64,000 nt of DNA from Desulfosediminicola flagellatus (GTDB taxonomy: Bacteria > Desulfobacterota > Desulfobulbia > Desulfobulbales > Desulfocapsaceae). The position numbers were made by a program, and so were the translations under genes. This document shows, in pieces, positions 9,095 to 18,692 of this stretch. Below the pieces are notes generated by a model. The model worked only from the letters and a program-made list of their open reading frames with translations, was not told the DNA's origin and did not search any database. Location of the stretch: assembly GCF_005116655.2 (NCBI RefSeq), contig NZ_CP050698.1, forward strand, positions 574,001-638,000, in the 5' to 3' direction. How positions within the stretch are numbered: the first letter of the stretch is position 1; each line of letters opens with the position of its first letter.

Positions 9095-10026
9095 TAGTTA
9101 CACATAATACTGTGCTTTACTGCTCTCACGCAGGACTTACGCGAAGCATGTTCCAATAGAGGCTGAAAGCTGCCTTTTTAATGTAAATCTCTATATACAA
9201 TACCAGCATGTTACTATTTAACAGATGGTTCCTGAACATCGTGAAGAGTGGATGCTCAGGAATTGTCTCGGATCAACAGGCGTTATCGAAGCAACTATAG
9301 TACACGTCTGATTCACCTTATTTTCCTCATGTTTTTCTATTAGCAGTTTTTTCTACAGCTCAGCGGTGATCGCGGCCCAGCCGAGAATGAGTACCTGATT
9401 AATGTTACAATACTCAAATGTAATTGTTTGAAGCTCTAGATTGTAAACGTTACCACGGCATCCTTATCACCTTCTTTCAACTGTTCTCTCAGGTCAGCAC
9501 ATTTGCAGCATATTTCAGGAGCATTGACACTATGGCACCTGGGGTGCGTGTTGTAATGAGACGAATCTGTACGAGCAATCATAGTTTCCTAAAGTCTGCC
9601 ATCCTGACTCACGTATATGACTCTCTTCTTTGGTAGTCTCTATCCGAATACGGTGCTTTTTATCTTACTCTTCGTAGCTCCCAAAATTTTATTCTCGTAG
9701 ATAAACGAACGAAGTGAGAATTAGATACCATGCATATGGCTGTGGCGAAATCTATCGAGAGCCTCAATTTAAAATACAACTCGTTGTTTCGGGTTGAAAA
9801 CCAGATAATAAGAGAAGATGGGAATTGGATTGTACTCTTCGTGATTTCGTAAAAAAAATTAATGAGGGATTAGAGGTGAATAGTACAAATGTTCTCAGAA
9901 TCCATGCTGCCAAAAACAATTAGAATTGACATGCTACTATGTAGCATTATTTTTTATAGCCTGGATGTAATGTTACACATGATTTGGGTGTATGTTTTAG
10001 ACATTGTTTAGAGAAGGTAGGATGGT
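9095..10026. other. gene-poor stretch
   Basis: No supportable gene. It contains a near-perfect inverted repeat at about 9229-9261 without a T-run, and copy A of a dispersed intergenic repeat (9634-9801). The 70-codon frame at 9424-9636 lacks a ribosome site and any recognisable motif. Confidence 0.5.
9634..9801. repeat. dispersed intergenic repeat, copy A
   Basis: About 168 bp, alignable over its whole length with copy B (19912-20080) at roughly 70-75% identity by eye. Shared blocks include TAGTyTCyATCCGAAwACGG at the left end, ACTCTTCGTwGCTC, CGAACGAAGTGAG in the middle, and GTTTC-GG-TGAAAAC at the right end. The two ends are imperfect inverted repeats of each other. Confidence 0.75.
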
Positions 10027-10194
10027 ATGGATTTAGATACAGCAATATTGTTGGCTTTGACTGGATGTGCTTACATCCTCTATGTTTCAATAGGTATTTT
10101 TGAACAAAAGAAAGAAATTAATGCTCGCAGGGAAGAAGAGATATTCCGTGAGAAGCAGGCTAAGCGAATAAATAAATTATTTGGTCGTTCATAG
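10027..10194 (+). CDS. small single-pass membrane protein
   Basis: The 55-residue frame begins MDLDTAILLALTGCAYILYV, a hydrophobic segment over residues 5-24. A charged helix follows (EQKKEINARREEEIFREKQ) and the end is NKLFGRS. GGTAGGATGGT precedes the ATG as a weak ribosome site. The composition (one N-terminal membrane span plus a basic/acidic amphipathic cytoplasmic tail) is typical of real small membrane proteins. I do not recognise a family and no neighbour suggests a role. Confidence 0.5.
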   Translation: MDLDTAILLALTGCAYILYVSIGIFEQKKEINARREEEIFREKQAKRINKLFGRS

Positions 10195-10472
10195 CAGCCT
10201 GACAGGTGGCAAAAGGTAGGTCTTTGCTGGAGTTGCTGGATTATTATCCTTTAAGGTTGAGAAATTACGTTTAACACGTACTGTTGCTGCAAACTGCAGT
10301 ATGTGATTCCTGCCAAAAGTTAATCTGGGTCCCGTCAGAAAAATATCTATTCGGCCGATATCAGCGTCATGCTCAAAAATATATCCTCAGAATATTGAAG
10401 ATATGCCTGCGGTAGAATTTTTCGAGTGCCTCGTTATCGACCGAATACTCGACTTTTCTGATGGAAATTCAC

Positions 10473-11348
10473 TTAACGAGCTCCATTAATGCATTCGACA
10501 GGGCTGGTGCCAAAATATCGTTTGAATTCTCTGCTAAATTGAGCTGCACTCTCATAACCAACTTCTGTTGCAGCCTCATTTACCCGTGAACCTTCTTCGA
10601 TCAATAGCGCTTTGGCTTTGCTCAGGCGCACTTTCTTTAAATATTGGATCGGGGATGAAGCTGTTACATCTTTAAACGCCCGATGAAACGCCGAAGGGCT
10701 CATGTTTACAAGCGCCGCTAAGCTATCCACATCCATCGATTCTCGATAGTTTGAGTGGATCAACTTAAGTGCCTTATCTATTCTGGCGAGGTTGGTGTTT
10801 TTCATGGCCAGCGCATAGAGCGAAGACGCATTCTCACCGCACATGATCCTAAAGATGAGTTCGTGAACAATACCTGGACCGATAACACCACAATCAAGAG
10901 GCGATTGGAGAGCGTGCAGGAGACGTTGTACGGTGTCTTGTATTTGCACGGTTGTCGAGGCGAGAAATAACCCTTTATGCTTATCCCGCTTCTCCAGTAA
11001 ATCGAGATTGATATGACTATCCATCTCGGCAATAATCCGGTTAAGCATACCGATATCAAGATCTACTGTCATTGCCAACATCGGTTTATCTTCTACTGTA
11101 GATGTTTCACATTCCGCCGGGATTGGAACCGTGAGTACCAGATAATTGTCCGGGTTGTATTCATAGGTACTGTTGCCAAGAAAAACACGTTTGGATCCCT
11201 GTCCAACTATAATCACCCCCTGCTGGTAACAGAGCGGTTCTCGTGGTTTTGGCTGGGAAGCCTTGAATATTCCTACCCCTGGTAATTCAGTTGTATTAAA
11301 GCCTTCCTCTCTGGCGAGTGTATGCATTAGCCTGGCGATTTCTGTCAT
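10473..11348 (-). CDS. yqhC: AraC-type regulator, YqhC-like
   Basis: This 291-residue regulator has an N-terminal AraC_N cupin-like domain (residues ~15-175, GVIIVGQGSKRVFLGN) and two C-terminal HTH_18 helix-turn-helix units (VDSLAALVNMSPSAFHRAFK, then VNEAATEVGYESAAQFSREF). The start at 11348 is chosen because AAGGAG lies 7 bases upstream; an in-frame ATG ten codons earlier has no such site. It is divergently transcribed from a yqhD homologue, the arrangement of E. coli yqhC/yqhD, where YqhC activates yqhD in response to aldehydes such as glyoxal. The same circuit is likely here. The 225-bp intergenic region should hold its binding sites. Confidence 0.9.
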   Translation of the reverse strand: MTEIARLMHTLAREEGFNTTELPGVGIFKASQPKPREPLCYQQGVIIVGQGSKRVFLGNSTYEYNPDNYLVLTVPIPAECETSTVEDKPMLAMTVDLDIGMLNRIIAEMDSHINLDLLEKRDKHKGLFLASTTVQIQDTVQRLLHALQSPLDCGVIGPGIVHELIFRIMCGENASSLYALAMKNTNLARIDKALKLIHSNYRESMDVDSLAALVNMSPSAFHRAFKDVTASSPIQYLKKVRLSKAKALLIEEGSRVNEAATEVGYESAAQFSREFKRYFGTSPVECINGAR

Positions 11349-11573
11349 GGTGATCTCCTTAAAATTCGTTCTGTTCAAATACCATAATCAGGCTGTATCA
11401 TTTTCGTACTCATTTTGTCGATCAAAGCAGGAATAGGCATGAAATCGGCAGGAATGTGTCTTCTCAATACGAAGTTGTGCCTTAAATTACCATGCAGTCA
11501 AAGGCGGAATCCCATCCTTAACTGGATATATAAAATAGAACATCATGCCATTCCAGCATGAAAGGAGAGCACC

Positions 11574-12746
11574 ATGTTGAATTTCAGCTTTTATAATCCT
11601 ACCAACCTCGTATTTGGTAAAGATCAGCTGCAGGAGTTAGATAATCTTGTACCTAAAGATGCCAGGGTCCTTATCACCTATGGTGGTGGCAGTGCCAAGA
11701 AAAACGGTGTGCTCGACTCGGTACAAAAAGAATTAGCCAAGTCGCCCAGAAAGGTTTTTGAATTTGGGGGTATTGGCGCCAATCCTGAATTTTCTGTTTT
11801 GATGGACGCAGTAAAGATTGCGCGGGAAGAGAACATTGACTTCCTCTTAGCGGTCGGTGGCGGCTCTGTAATGGACGGCACTAAATTTGTGGCGCTTGCA
11901 GCTTTTGCTAAGGAATTTGTCGGCAAAGAAGAGGAGCTGTTGCGTTTTGGCTTTATGCCGGTTCCGGTAGACGGCGCAGTGCCACTCGGTACAGTAGTGA
12001 CTTTGCCTGCTACAGGTTCTGAGGCCAATACCTTTGCGGTTATCAGCAATGGTGAGGATAAACTGCCTGTTAACAGCCCATTTGCCTATCCTAAATTTTC
12101 TATACTTGATCCGGTACTCACCTATACACTCCCTGAACGTCAGATTGCAAACGGTGTTGTAGATGCATTTATTCATGTTTGCGAGCAGTATGTGACCTAT
12201 GGAGTAGAAGCGCGTGTGCAGGATAGAATGGCTGAAGGTATACTCCAGACTCTTATTGAAGTTGGTCAAAAGACTATTGATAATCCGAAAGATTACGATG
12301 CGCGAGCCAATCTTGTCTGGGCTGCAACCATGGCGCTTAATGGACTTATTGGTATGGGAGTACCTGCCGACTGGAATACACACATGATCGGTCATGAAAT
12401 AACTGCCCTTCATGGGATAGATCATGCCCGTACACTTGCCGCAGTAATGCCTGCAGTCTGGAAAGTACGTAAAGAACAGAAGCGCGAGAAACTTCTGCAA
12501 TATGGTGCCCGTGTCTGGGGAATCACTGAAGGCAGTGAAGATGAGAGAATTGACCAGGCTATCGCCAAAACAGAAGAATTTTTTCAGGGACTGGGCATGA
12601 AAACCAGGCTTTCTGATCACAATCTGGGTGAAGCGGATATCGAGAAGATTGTCGCCTCATTGGAAAAGCACGGTATGAGCGCGTTGTCGGAAAGGGGAGA
12701 CGTTACCCCTGAGATTTCAAGAGAAATTTTGAAAGCCGCTCTGTAA
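11574..12746 (+). CDS. yqhD: NADPH-dependent aldehyde reductase YqhD
   Basis: This 390-residue iron-containing (group III) alcohol dehydrogenase can be matched with E. coli YqhD almost end to end: same length, YGGGSAKKNGVLD near residue 36, LLAVGGGSVMDGTKF, and ITEGSEDERID. The metal ligands expected from YqhD are present as Asp197, His201, His270 and His284. The enzyme reduces short-chain and lipid-derived aldehydes, including methylglyoxal-type carbonyls, to alcohols with NADPH in the cytoplasm. AAAGGAG precedes the ATG at good spacing. It is divergent from the yqhC-like regulator. With gloA, gshA and ggt elsewhere in the window it suggests active carbonyl/glutathione metabolism. Confidence 0.95.
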   Translation: MLNFSFYNPTNLVFGKDQLQELDNLVPKDARVLITYGGGSAKKNGVLDSVQKELAKSPRKVFEFGGIGANPEFSVLMDAVKIAREENIDFLLAVGGGSVMDGTKFVALAAFAKEFVGKEEELLRFGFMPVPVDGAVPLGTVVTLPATGSEANTFAVISNGEDKLPVNSPFAYPKFSILDPVLTYTLPERQIANGVVDAFIHVCEQYVTYGVEARVQDRMAEGILQTLIEVGQKTIDNPKDYDARANLVWAATMALNGLIGMGVPADWNTHMIGHEITALHGIDHARTLAAVMPAVWKVRKEQKREKLLQYGARVWGITEGSEDERIDQAIAKTEEFFQGLGMKTRLSDHNLGEADIEKIVASLEKHGMSALSERGDVTPEISREILKAAL

Positions 12747-12775
12747 TAGCAGTAACTGTAATTATCTACGTAGAA

Positions 12776-12811
12776 CCCGCTCTTTTCAAGTATGTGTTTG
12801 AAAAGAGCGGG
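12776..12811. terminator. hairpin between convergent yqhD and NYN gene
   Basis: A perfect 14-bp inverted repeat (12776-12789 with 12798-12811) has an 8-base loop. There is no T-run on either side, but its place between convergent genes suggests a bidirectional transcript end. Confidence 0.65.
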
Positions 12812-12876
12812 CGCTATTCAATTATCGGGTAGCAGCGCTCTCCTTTCAATTGTTCACTGCTTTGAAGGACTTACCG

Positions 12877-13662
12877 TCATGCCCGCTTATCTTTCACATA
12901 GATGTTGTGCGTTTTGCTTTTTTCAGATTTACGCCTGTCAATTTCGAAGAGTTGTGTGGCCTCAATAAGCGATGTCAGCGTGCGATACCCATAGGTTCGT
13001 GAATCGAAATCAGGGTGTTGTCGTTTAATCAATTCACCGCAACTGCCGAGTGCTGCCCAGCCGTCGTCATCAGCATATTCCTGAATTGCGTTTCTGAGCA
13101 GTTTTATAAGTTTGGTGTTTCCGCATAGTTGCTGCCGGGATTCTTTTCTCTTCGAAGTGTCTTTTCGTATAGATGTAACTTCCTCATTTTCCTCTATGTT
13201 CTCATCATCTTCTTCTATATCTTTTAGAACCTCGGTGAAGATAAAGTCATCACATGCGTTGCGAAAGGCCAGTGGTGTTTTCTTTTCGCCAACTCCAAAA
13301 ACATAAATCTGAGATTCTTTTAATCGCGAAGCGAGTTTGGTGAAATCACTGTCGCTGGAAATGAGAGCAAAGGCATCAAATCGTTTTGAATAGAGCAGAT
13401 CCATTGCATCAATGATCATTGCTGCATCAGAAGAGTTCTTTCCTTGAGTATAGGAGAATTGTTGTACCGGGTTTATTGCCAATTCGTTTAACGGCAGTTT
13501 CCAGTTTTTTAAATGATTTGAACTCCAGTCACCGTAAGCCTTTTTGACAATAATATGACCATGTTTGGATAGCTCTGAAAGAACTGCACCTAAAACGGCG
13601 TATTGAGCATTTTCAGCATCTATCAAAACAGCAATTTTTTTTACAGCATCAAGATCTTTCAC
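12877..13662 (-). CDS. NYN (PIN-like) nuclease-fold protein with OST-HTH/LOTUS domain
   Basis: The 261-residue protein has an N-terminal NYN/LabA-like domain (residues ~8-150). Acidic residues sit at the expected metal-binding places: AVLIDAENAQ, SSDAAMIIDAMDLL and ALISSDSDF. An acidic linker (EEDDENIEENEE) follows, then a C-terminal OST-HTH/LOTUS domain (LIKLLRNAIQEYADDDGWAA, then LTSLIEATQLFEIDRR). The NYN fold is a predicted single-strand RNA nuclease. LOTUS domains bind RNA, including G-rich or structured RNA. Translation most likely starts at the GTG at 13662, with GGAG eight bases upstream. It is a single gene; its RNA target is unknown. Confidence 0.88.
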   Translation of the reverse strand: MKDLDAVKKIAVLIDAENAQYAVLGAVLSELSKHGHIIVKKAYGDWSSNHLKNWKLPLNELAINPVQQFSYTQGKNSSDAAMIIDAMDLLYSKRFDAFALISSDSDFTKLASRLKESQIYVFGVGEKKTPLAFRNACDDFIFTEVLKDIEEDDENIEENEEVTSIRKDTSKRKESRQQLCGNTKLIKLLRNAIQEYADDDGWAALGSCGELIKRQHPDFDSRTYGYRTLTSLIEATQLFEIDRRKSEKSKTHNIYVKDKRA

Positions 13663-13888
13663 TGAATATCTCCGGCGGTGGTGATATGTGATAAAAAGTA
13701 TGTAGATATAGATGATTACCCTAATGTTTATGATAAATCAATTACAACGAAATTCCATTTTGCGCAAACACCTCTAAAGTGTTAGGCTTCATTCTTATAT
13801 TCATGCGTTGGTAAGAGGACTACGCAGAATTTCATGTTGAGTATTTCATTTTGGATTTTATCAAATCAACATTACATGAGGAAGAACT

Positions 13889-15625
13889 ATGAGCAGACCT
13901 GTATTACAGAAGAGTTGTAAGCGATTTGCGGTGATTGTAGGTGGCGCACTGGTATTATTTTCGCAAACTGTTCATTCTGCCGCAATTCTGGAGGGCGAAC
14001 GAATGAATCCGGTGCAGGGAAAGGAGGGAATGGTAGTTACCAGCCATTTTCTTGCTACAGAATCTGCACTGGAGGTTTTGAAAAGTGGTGGAAATGCCAT
14101 TGATGCAGCGGTCACTGCGGCCTTTTCACTTGCTGTTACCCAGCCTCGTTCGGGTAATATAGGCGGTGGTGGTTTCATGCTTATCTCTTCTGAAAAGAAG
14201 GATGAGGTCGTTGCTATTGATTACCGTGAGAAGGCACCGTCAAAGGCTACTGTTGATATGTTCTTAAATGAAAAGGGTGATGCCGATAGCAACAAATCAC
14301 GCTATTCGCACATTGCTGCCGGTGTTCCGGGCACTGTCGCCGGGCTTGCTTTGGCGCTTGAGCAATATGGAACTATAAGCCTTAAGGAAGCAATGGCACC
14401 GGCCATTAAGCTTGCTGAAGAGGGTTTTATTGTAACACCTCGATTTAGTAGCGGGGTAAAAGACAAAGAGGATCGTCTTAAGAAGTGGAAATCCAGCGCT
14501 CAAATTTTTTATAAAGCGGATGGCGGCTACTATGAGCCGGGTGATCTCTTTGTGCAAAAAGATTTGGCAGCAACCCTTAAGCGTATAGCTGATCTGGGAG
14601 CAAGCGAATTTTATACAGGAAAAACCGCTGAGTTACTCGTTGCCGAAATGGCAAAACACGGCGGACTTATTTCCATGGACGACATGAAAAATTACTCGCC
14701 GGTCATGCGTAAACCGGTACATGGTAATTACAGAGGACATGATATCTATTCTATGTCACCACCAAGCTCTGGCGGGGCGCATGTTATTCAGATATTGAAT
14801 ATTTTGGAAGGTTATCCTATAGCACAATATGGTCATAACTCGTCAGTCACTATCCATTTGATGGCTGAAGCAATGAAGCGTGCGTATGCAGACCGTTCAA
14901 TGTATCTGGGGGATGAAGATTTTGTAAAAGTTCCTCTTAAAGGCATTACATCAAAAGAGTATGCAACTTCAATCCGGGCCCAAATAGATCCGTATAAAGC
15001 GATGCCGAGCAAGATGGTTATGCCGGGGAAACCGCTTCCATATGAAAGCAATGAAACTACACATTTTTCTATTGTTGATAAGTTTGGGAATGCTGTTTCG
15101 AATACCTATACCATTAACTTCAGTTATGGTTCAGGAATTGTGGTTGAAGGTGCAGGTTTTCTGCTCAATAACGAGATGGATGATTTCTCGGCAAAGCCCG
15201 GCGTGCCTAATGCCTATGGTTTGATCGGCGGTGATGCAAACAAGGTTGAGCCGAATAAGCGTATGCTCAGTTCAATGTCGCCTACAATCGTTAAAAAGGA
15301 TGGTAAAAACTTTCTGGTAACCGGTAGCCCGGGTGGTTCACGTATTATAACCACGACACTTCAGGTTATCATGAATGTTATTGATCATGGTCTTAATATC
15401 CAGAGTGCCGTAGCAGCACCACGTATTCATCATCAGTGGCTTCCTGATGAGATTCGAATAGAAGAAGGCTTGAGTCAGGACACAATCGACGGGCTTAAAC
15501 AAAAGGGACATGATGTGCAACAAAAGTCCTCAATGGGTGCTATCCAGTCAATTATGATTTCAGATGGAGTTATGTATGGTGGTGCCGACCCTCGCAGGTC
15601 AACCGCACTGGCAGCAGGTATGTAG
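13889..15625 (+). CDS. ggt: gamma-glutamyltransferase
   Basis: The 578-residue Ntn-hydrolase precursor has a signal peptide (hydrophobic residues ~14-30 ending HSAA), placing it in the periplasm. The precursor autocleaves before the nucleophile Thr, here Thr390 in TTHFSIVDKFGNA, to give large and small subunits. The substrate-binding motifs SPPSSGGAH and GSPGGSRIITT are intact. It hydrolyses or transpeptidates gamma-glutamyl compounds such as glutathione, allowing recovery of Glu and Cys. AGGAAG lies ahead of the ATG. It is a monocistronic gene, with a hairpin at 15650-15693 between it and the convergent kinase gene. Confidence 0.96.
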   Translation: MSRPVLQKSCKRFAVIVGGALVLFSQTVHSAAILEGERMNPVQGKEGMVVTSHFLATESALEVLKSGGNAIDAAVTAAFSLAVTQPRSGNIGGGGFMLISSEKKDEVVAIDYREKAPSKATVDMFLNEKGDADSNKSRYSHIAAGVPGTVAGLALALEQYGTISLKEAMAPAIKLAEEGFIVTPRFSSGVKDKEDRLKKWKSSAQIFYKADGGYYEPGDLFVQKDLAATLKRIADLGASEFYTGKTAELLVAEMAKHGGLISMDDMKNYSPVMRKPVHGNYRGHDIYSMSPPSSGGAHVIQILNILEGYPIAQYGHNSSVTIHLMAEAMKRAYADRSMYLGDEDFVKVPLKGITSKEYATSIRAQIDPYKAMPSKMVMPGKPLPYESNETTHFSIVDKFGNAVSNTYTINFSYGSGIVVEGAGFLLNNEMDDFSAKPGVPNAYGLIGGDANKVEPNKRMLSSMSPTIVKKDGKNFLVTGSPGGSRIITTTLQVIMNVIDHGLNIQSAVAAPRIHHQWLPDEIRIEEGLSQDTIDGLKQKGHDVQQKSSMGAIQSIMISDGVMYGGADPRRSTALAAGM

Positions 15626-15649
15626 GTTTTAATTGATTATGAAGTTGCT

Positions 15650-15693
15650 TGTCCCTCTGAGATTTCTTCCTTTCTGGAAGGATCAGAGGGGCA
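15650..15693. terminator. hairpin between convergent ggt and kinase genes
   Basis: The outer stem CCCTCTGA/TCAGAGGG (15653-15660 with 15683-15690) is extendable by three pairs and has an inner TTCC/GGAA pair. There is no T-run. Confidence 0.55.
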
Positions 15694-15729
15694 GGCGTGT
15701 ATTTGTGTAGTACCAACCTGTTGAAACGA

Positions 15730-18267
15730 TTAAACCGGACAAGCCAGCGACTGATTTACAGCCTCTTTGAGATCGTCCAGGCTATATGGTTTTTCTAGAA
15801 AGACCTGTGGCTTTTCCGTGTGGTTAGAACTCATAACCTGATCTTCGCTGTAGCCACTGGCAAGGATAACCGGTATTCCTGGTGCTATTTCTCGTAGTGG
15901 AGACAGCATTTCAAGGCCATTCATTTGTGGCATGGCATAATCAGTGAGGATCAGGCTGACGTGATCTTTATGCTGCTTAAATGTTTCAATGGCATCTATA
16001 CCATTAGCCTCTGTAAGAACATCGAACCCCATTCGGGAGAGTAGTTCAGCAGTAATTTCGAGGACTATCGTATCATCATCAACGAGTAGTACAGTTCCTG
16101 AGTTTTCTCTTGTCATTGTCTTTGCCTGATTCGCGGGCTTTGCTGAAGGTTGTTTTGAAGATTGAGGAAAAAATACAGAGATGGTTGTTCCCCGGCCGGG
16201 GGTGCTCTCTACAGTTGCAACCCCGTTGTGTGCCTGAACGAGGCCAAGGACAACAGATAGTCCCAGTCCACGACCTGTAAATTTTGTTGAGTAGAACGGA
16301 TCAAACGCTGTTTCAATATCCTTGTCCTCAAAACCACAACCGTTATCAGCTACCTCTATGCATGCGTAGTTTGTAGTAACAGGTGTCCAGTTGACAGGGA
16401 AACAATTGTGTCGGGGAATTGATGATGCGGAAACATTAGCGATACGTAACGCGATGGTACCTTCATTCGTATCTATTGCTTCCCAGGAATTTCGTATAAT
16501 ATTGAGAAGAATAAGCTGAATATGGTGGAAGTTCGCCTGAATTGACGGTCCCGGAGAGGGTATACTGGTGCTCAGGTTTATATGTTTGGGGATTAATTCA
16601 TTGATAGTTGATAGGCCTTTATTACAGATTGCTGATAAATCGTAAACAGACTGCGGATCTGATACTTTGCCTAAGTACGTGAGCATTAATTTGCTGATTT
16701 CAGCAGCCTGTTCTGCCGCTTTTCCTGCATCTTTAAGGTATTTATCAATATTTTTATCGGTTGTGAGAGTCTGCCTGGCAAGATCAAGCTTACCCAAAAC
16801 AACATGCAGCTTATTATTGAAATGGTGTGCAGTTGCACCAGCCATGCGATCAAGGCTTTTAGCTTTTTGGAGTTTACGATTTATTTCCTCTAATTCCCGG
16901 CGTTCTTTATCCGCTTTTACTCGGGAAGTAATATCCTGTACCATCGCTTGCTTCGAGATACTATTATCTGAGTTGAAAATGGGTGTGTTGACGACATAAT
17001 ACCATCGCTTGTTCTGATGCAGTTGTATTTCAAAACGAACTGTTTCTCCTTGCATGACTCTGTCGTTAGCGCAGTGTTGGCAAGGGGTATCCCTTTTCAT
17101 TATAGCTTCGTAGCAGATTTCGCCGGTTGCATCGTGAGAAATAGCATCAATGAGGTTTTGATTCATAAACTCAATCCGGTAGTCTGCTGAGCAGATATAA
17201 ATCAACCCGTCAAATGCTTCGACAATTGCACGATAGCCCTCTTCGCTGTCTCTAAGAGCCACTTCCATTTTTTCGCGTTCAATTATTTCAGATCTCAGAT
17301 TTTCATTTGTCAGTGCTAAGTCGGCTGTACGTTCCTGTACTCTCTTTTCCAGCTTTGTCTGAGCCGCAATGAGGTTCTGTTGGCTTTCGTTCAGTTCTGT
17401 TGTACGGATATTTACCTGTTTTTTTAGTGTCCATGACCAAACAAGGCTGAAAATGAAGAACCCAACTATAAGTAACATTGCGAAGACATATAATTTTAAT
17501 GAATCCCACAAGCGCTTTTCTTCGTATACGCCAAACCACTTGTTGTAGATATTCTGGTATGTCCCGTTTGCTTTGAGTCGAATAAGTCCACGGTCAAGTT
17601 CATTGATAAGAAGTGTGTTGCCTTCCGCCACAGCAAAACAGTAGTTTTGCATAGGTAGACCAATATCTATATTCTTCAGATCACTGAATACTGGATCCTT
17701 TGAGAGATAATATTTGTGCACCTCGGACGAGAGAAGAGCTCCATCATGTTTTCCTGTGGCAATGAGTTGAAGTGCTTCAGGAGGGTTCTGTACAGTGATA
17801 ATATGGGTGGTGGGAGATTGCTGAACCAGAAAATTGTGCATGATGTCATCAAGCTGAACGACAATTTCTCTATCGTGTATATCGTTAAGGCTTTTGATGG
17901 GGGAGTCGGCTCTGGTAAAGAGTCCAGGAGATATTTTTGTATGGGGAACGGAGAAATCAAAGGCGAGATCACGAACTTCTGAATAGGCCATGCCTGTAAT
18001 TAGATCAATCTTTTTCTGTTGAAGATTGTTGAGAGCCTCATTCCATGGACCGAGACGGATCTCAATTTCAAGCCCCATTGTTTCAGCAACCGCACGGATC
18101 AGGTCAATATTAAAACCGGTAGGCCGGCCATTTTCGAGGAACTCATACGGAGGGAAATCATGGTCACCCATTACAACAAGCTTAGAAAGACTTGCTCCCT
18201 TAACACTGCTAATGAGTAGCAGGAAAATAATGGATATGCTGGTGAGTAACCCTGTAACAGTTCTCAT
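15730..18267 (-). CDS. hybrid histidine kinase with periplasmic SBP_bac_3 sensor
   Basis: The 845-residue protein has a signal peptide/first span (1-24) and a periplasmic solute-binding domain type 3 (~30-245, starting LVVMGDHDFPPYEFLENG). A membrane span lies at about 257-280, then a coiled coil and a PAS domain (~340-455) with a CQHC pair. The dimerisation domain has phospho-His in GATAHHFNNKL and the HATPase has DNGCGFEDKD and GRGLGLSV. A C-terminal receiver (~715-840) has phospho-Asp in ILTDYAMPQMNG. It is a BvgS-like layout: the ligand, perhaps an amino acid, binds in the periplasm and phosphate moves to the internal receiver. GAGG precedes the ATG. No partner regulator is adjacent. Confidence 0.93.
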   Translation of the reverse strand: MRTVTGLLTSISIIFLLLISSVKGASLSKLVVMGDHDFPPYEFLENGRPTGFNIDLIRAVAETMGLEIEIRLGPWNEALNNLQQKKIDLITGMAYSEVRDLAFDFSVPHTKISPGLFTRADSPIKSLNDIHDREIVVQLDDIMHNFLVQQSPTTHIITVQNPPEALQLIATGKHDGALLSSEVHKYYLSKDPVFSDLKNIDIGLPMQNYCFAVAEGNTLLINELDRGLIRLKANGTYQNIYNKWFGVYEEKRLWDSLKLYVFAMLLIVGFFIFSLVWSWTLKKQVNIRTTELNESQQNLIAAQTKLEKRVQERTADLALTNENLRSEIIEREKMEVALRDSEEGYRAIVEAFDGLIYICSADYRIEFMNQNLIDAISHDATGEICYEAIMKRDTPCQHCANDRVMQGETVRFEIQLHQNKRWYYVVNTPIFNSDNSISKQAMVQDITSRVKADKERRELEEINRKLQKAKSLDRMAGATAHHFNNKLHVVLGKLDLARQTLTTDKNIDKYLKDAGKAAEQAAEISKLMLTYLGKVSDPQSVYDLSAICNKGLSTINELIPKHINLSTSIPSPGPSIQANFHHIQLILLNIIRNSWEAIDTNEGTIALRIANVSASSIPRHNCFPVNWTPVTTNYACIEVADNGCGFEDKDIETAFDPFYSTKFTGRGLGLSVVLGLVQAHNGVATVESTPGRGTTISVFFPQSSKQPSAKPANQAKTMTRENSGTVLLVDDDTIVLEITAELLSRMGFDVLTEANGIDAIETFKQHKDHVSLILTDYAMPQMNGLEMLSPLREIAPGIPVILASGYSEDQVMSSNHTEKPQVFLEKPYSLDDLKEAVNQSLACPV

Positions 18268-18601
18268 CTCTATGCCTCGGAGAAGTATTTGTATAAGTTT
18301 ACGGTATCATAAAGAAAGTGTTAGGAAAAAGCCACAAGTTTAGACAGATTTAGCGAAATATCAAATGCTCTTTCATCTCATTGAAATGCTCTGAAAAAAA
18401 CTACGTGTATTGAAATGCTGTAGGCAAACTGATATGTCAGGCAGAATTAGTCAAATGACCAGATTGCAATTGTTGCTATAACGTATAGCATGATGGATGG
18501 TTACATATCGAGGGCGTTTGCATCTGGGAGTTTTTTGGGTTTTAAAAATGAGGGGTATTTCTGGTTTTACGGCAGGTCGTTGATATAGGGGCGTCGAAAA
18601 G

Positions 18602-18641
18602 GTAAAAAAAACTCCCGACTCAAGTATGAGACGGGAGTTCT
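18602..18641 (-). terminator. intrinsic terminator of htpX
   Basis: Stem AACTCCCG/CGGGAGTT (18610-18617 with 18632-18639) plus inner CTCA/TGAG. Read on the minus strand it is followed by a T-run (the A-run at 18604-18610). Confidence 0.88.
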
Positions 18642-18692
18642 ATTACGAAGGGGGATAAATCTCCCCCTGTCTGTAGCTAAAGTCCATTGTGA

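Noticed and set aside
9529..9556. Sigma-54-like TGGCAC site
   Set aside because: The downstream GC element is not at the required position and no gene follows.
9424..9636. 70-codon frame next to repeat copy A
   Set aside because: No ribosome site, composition like random AT-rich DNA.
11847..12620. 257-codon minus-strand frame
   Set aside because: It lies entirely opposite yqhD, which is unmistakable; no ribosome site or motif.
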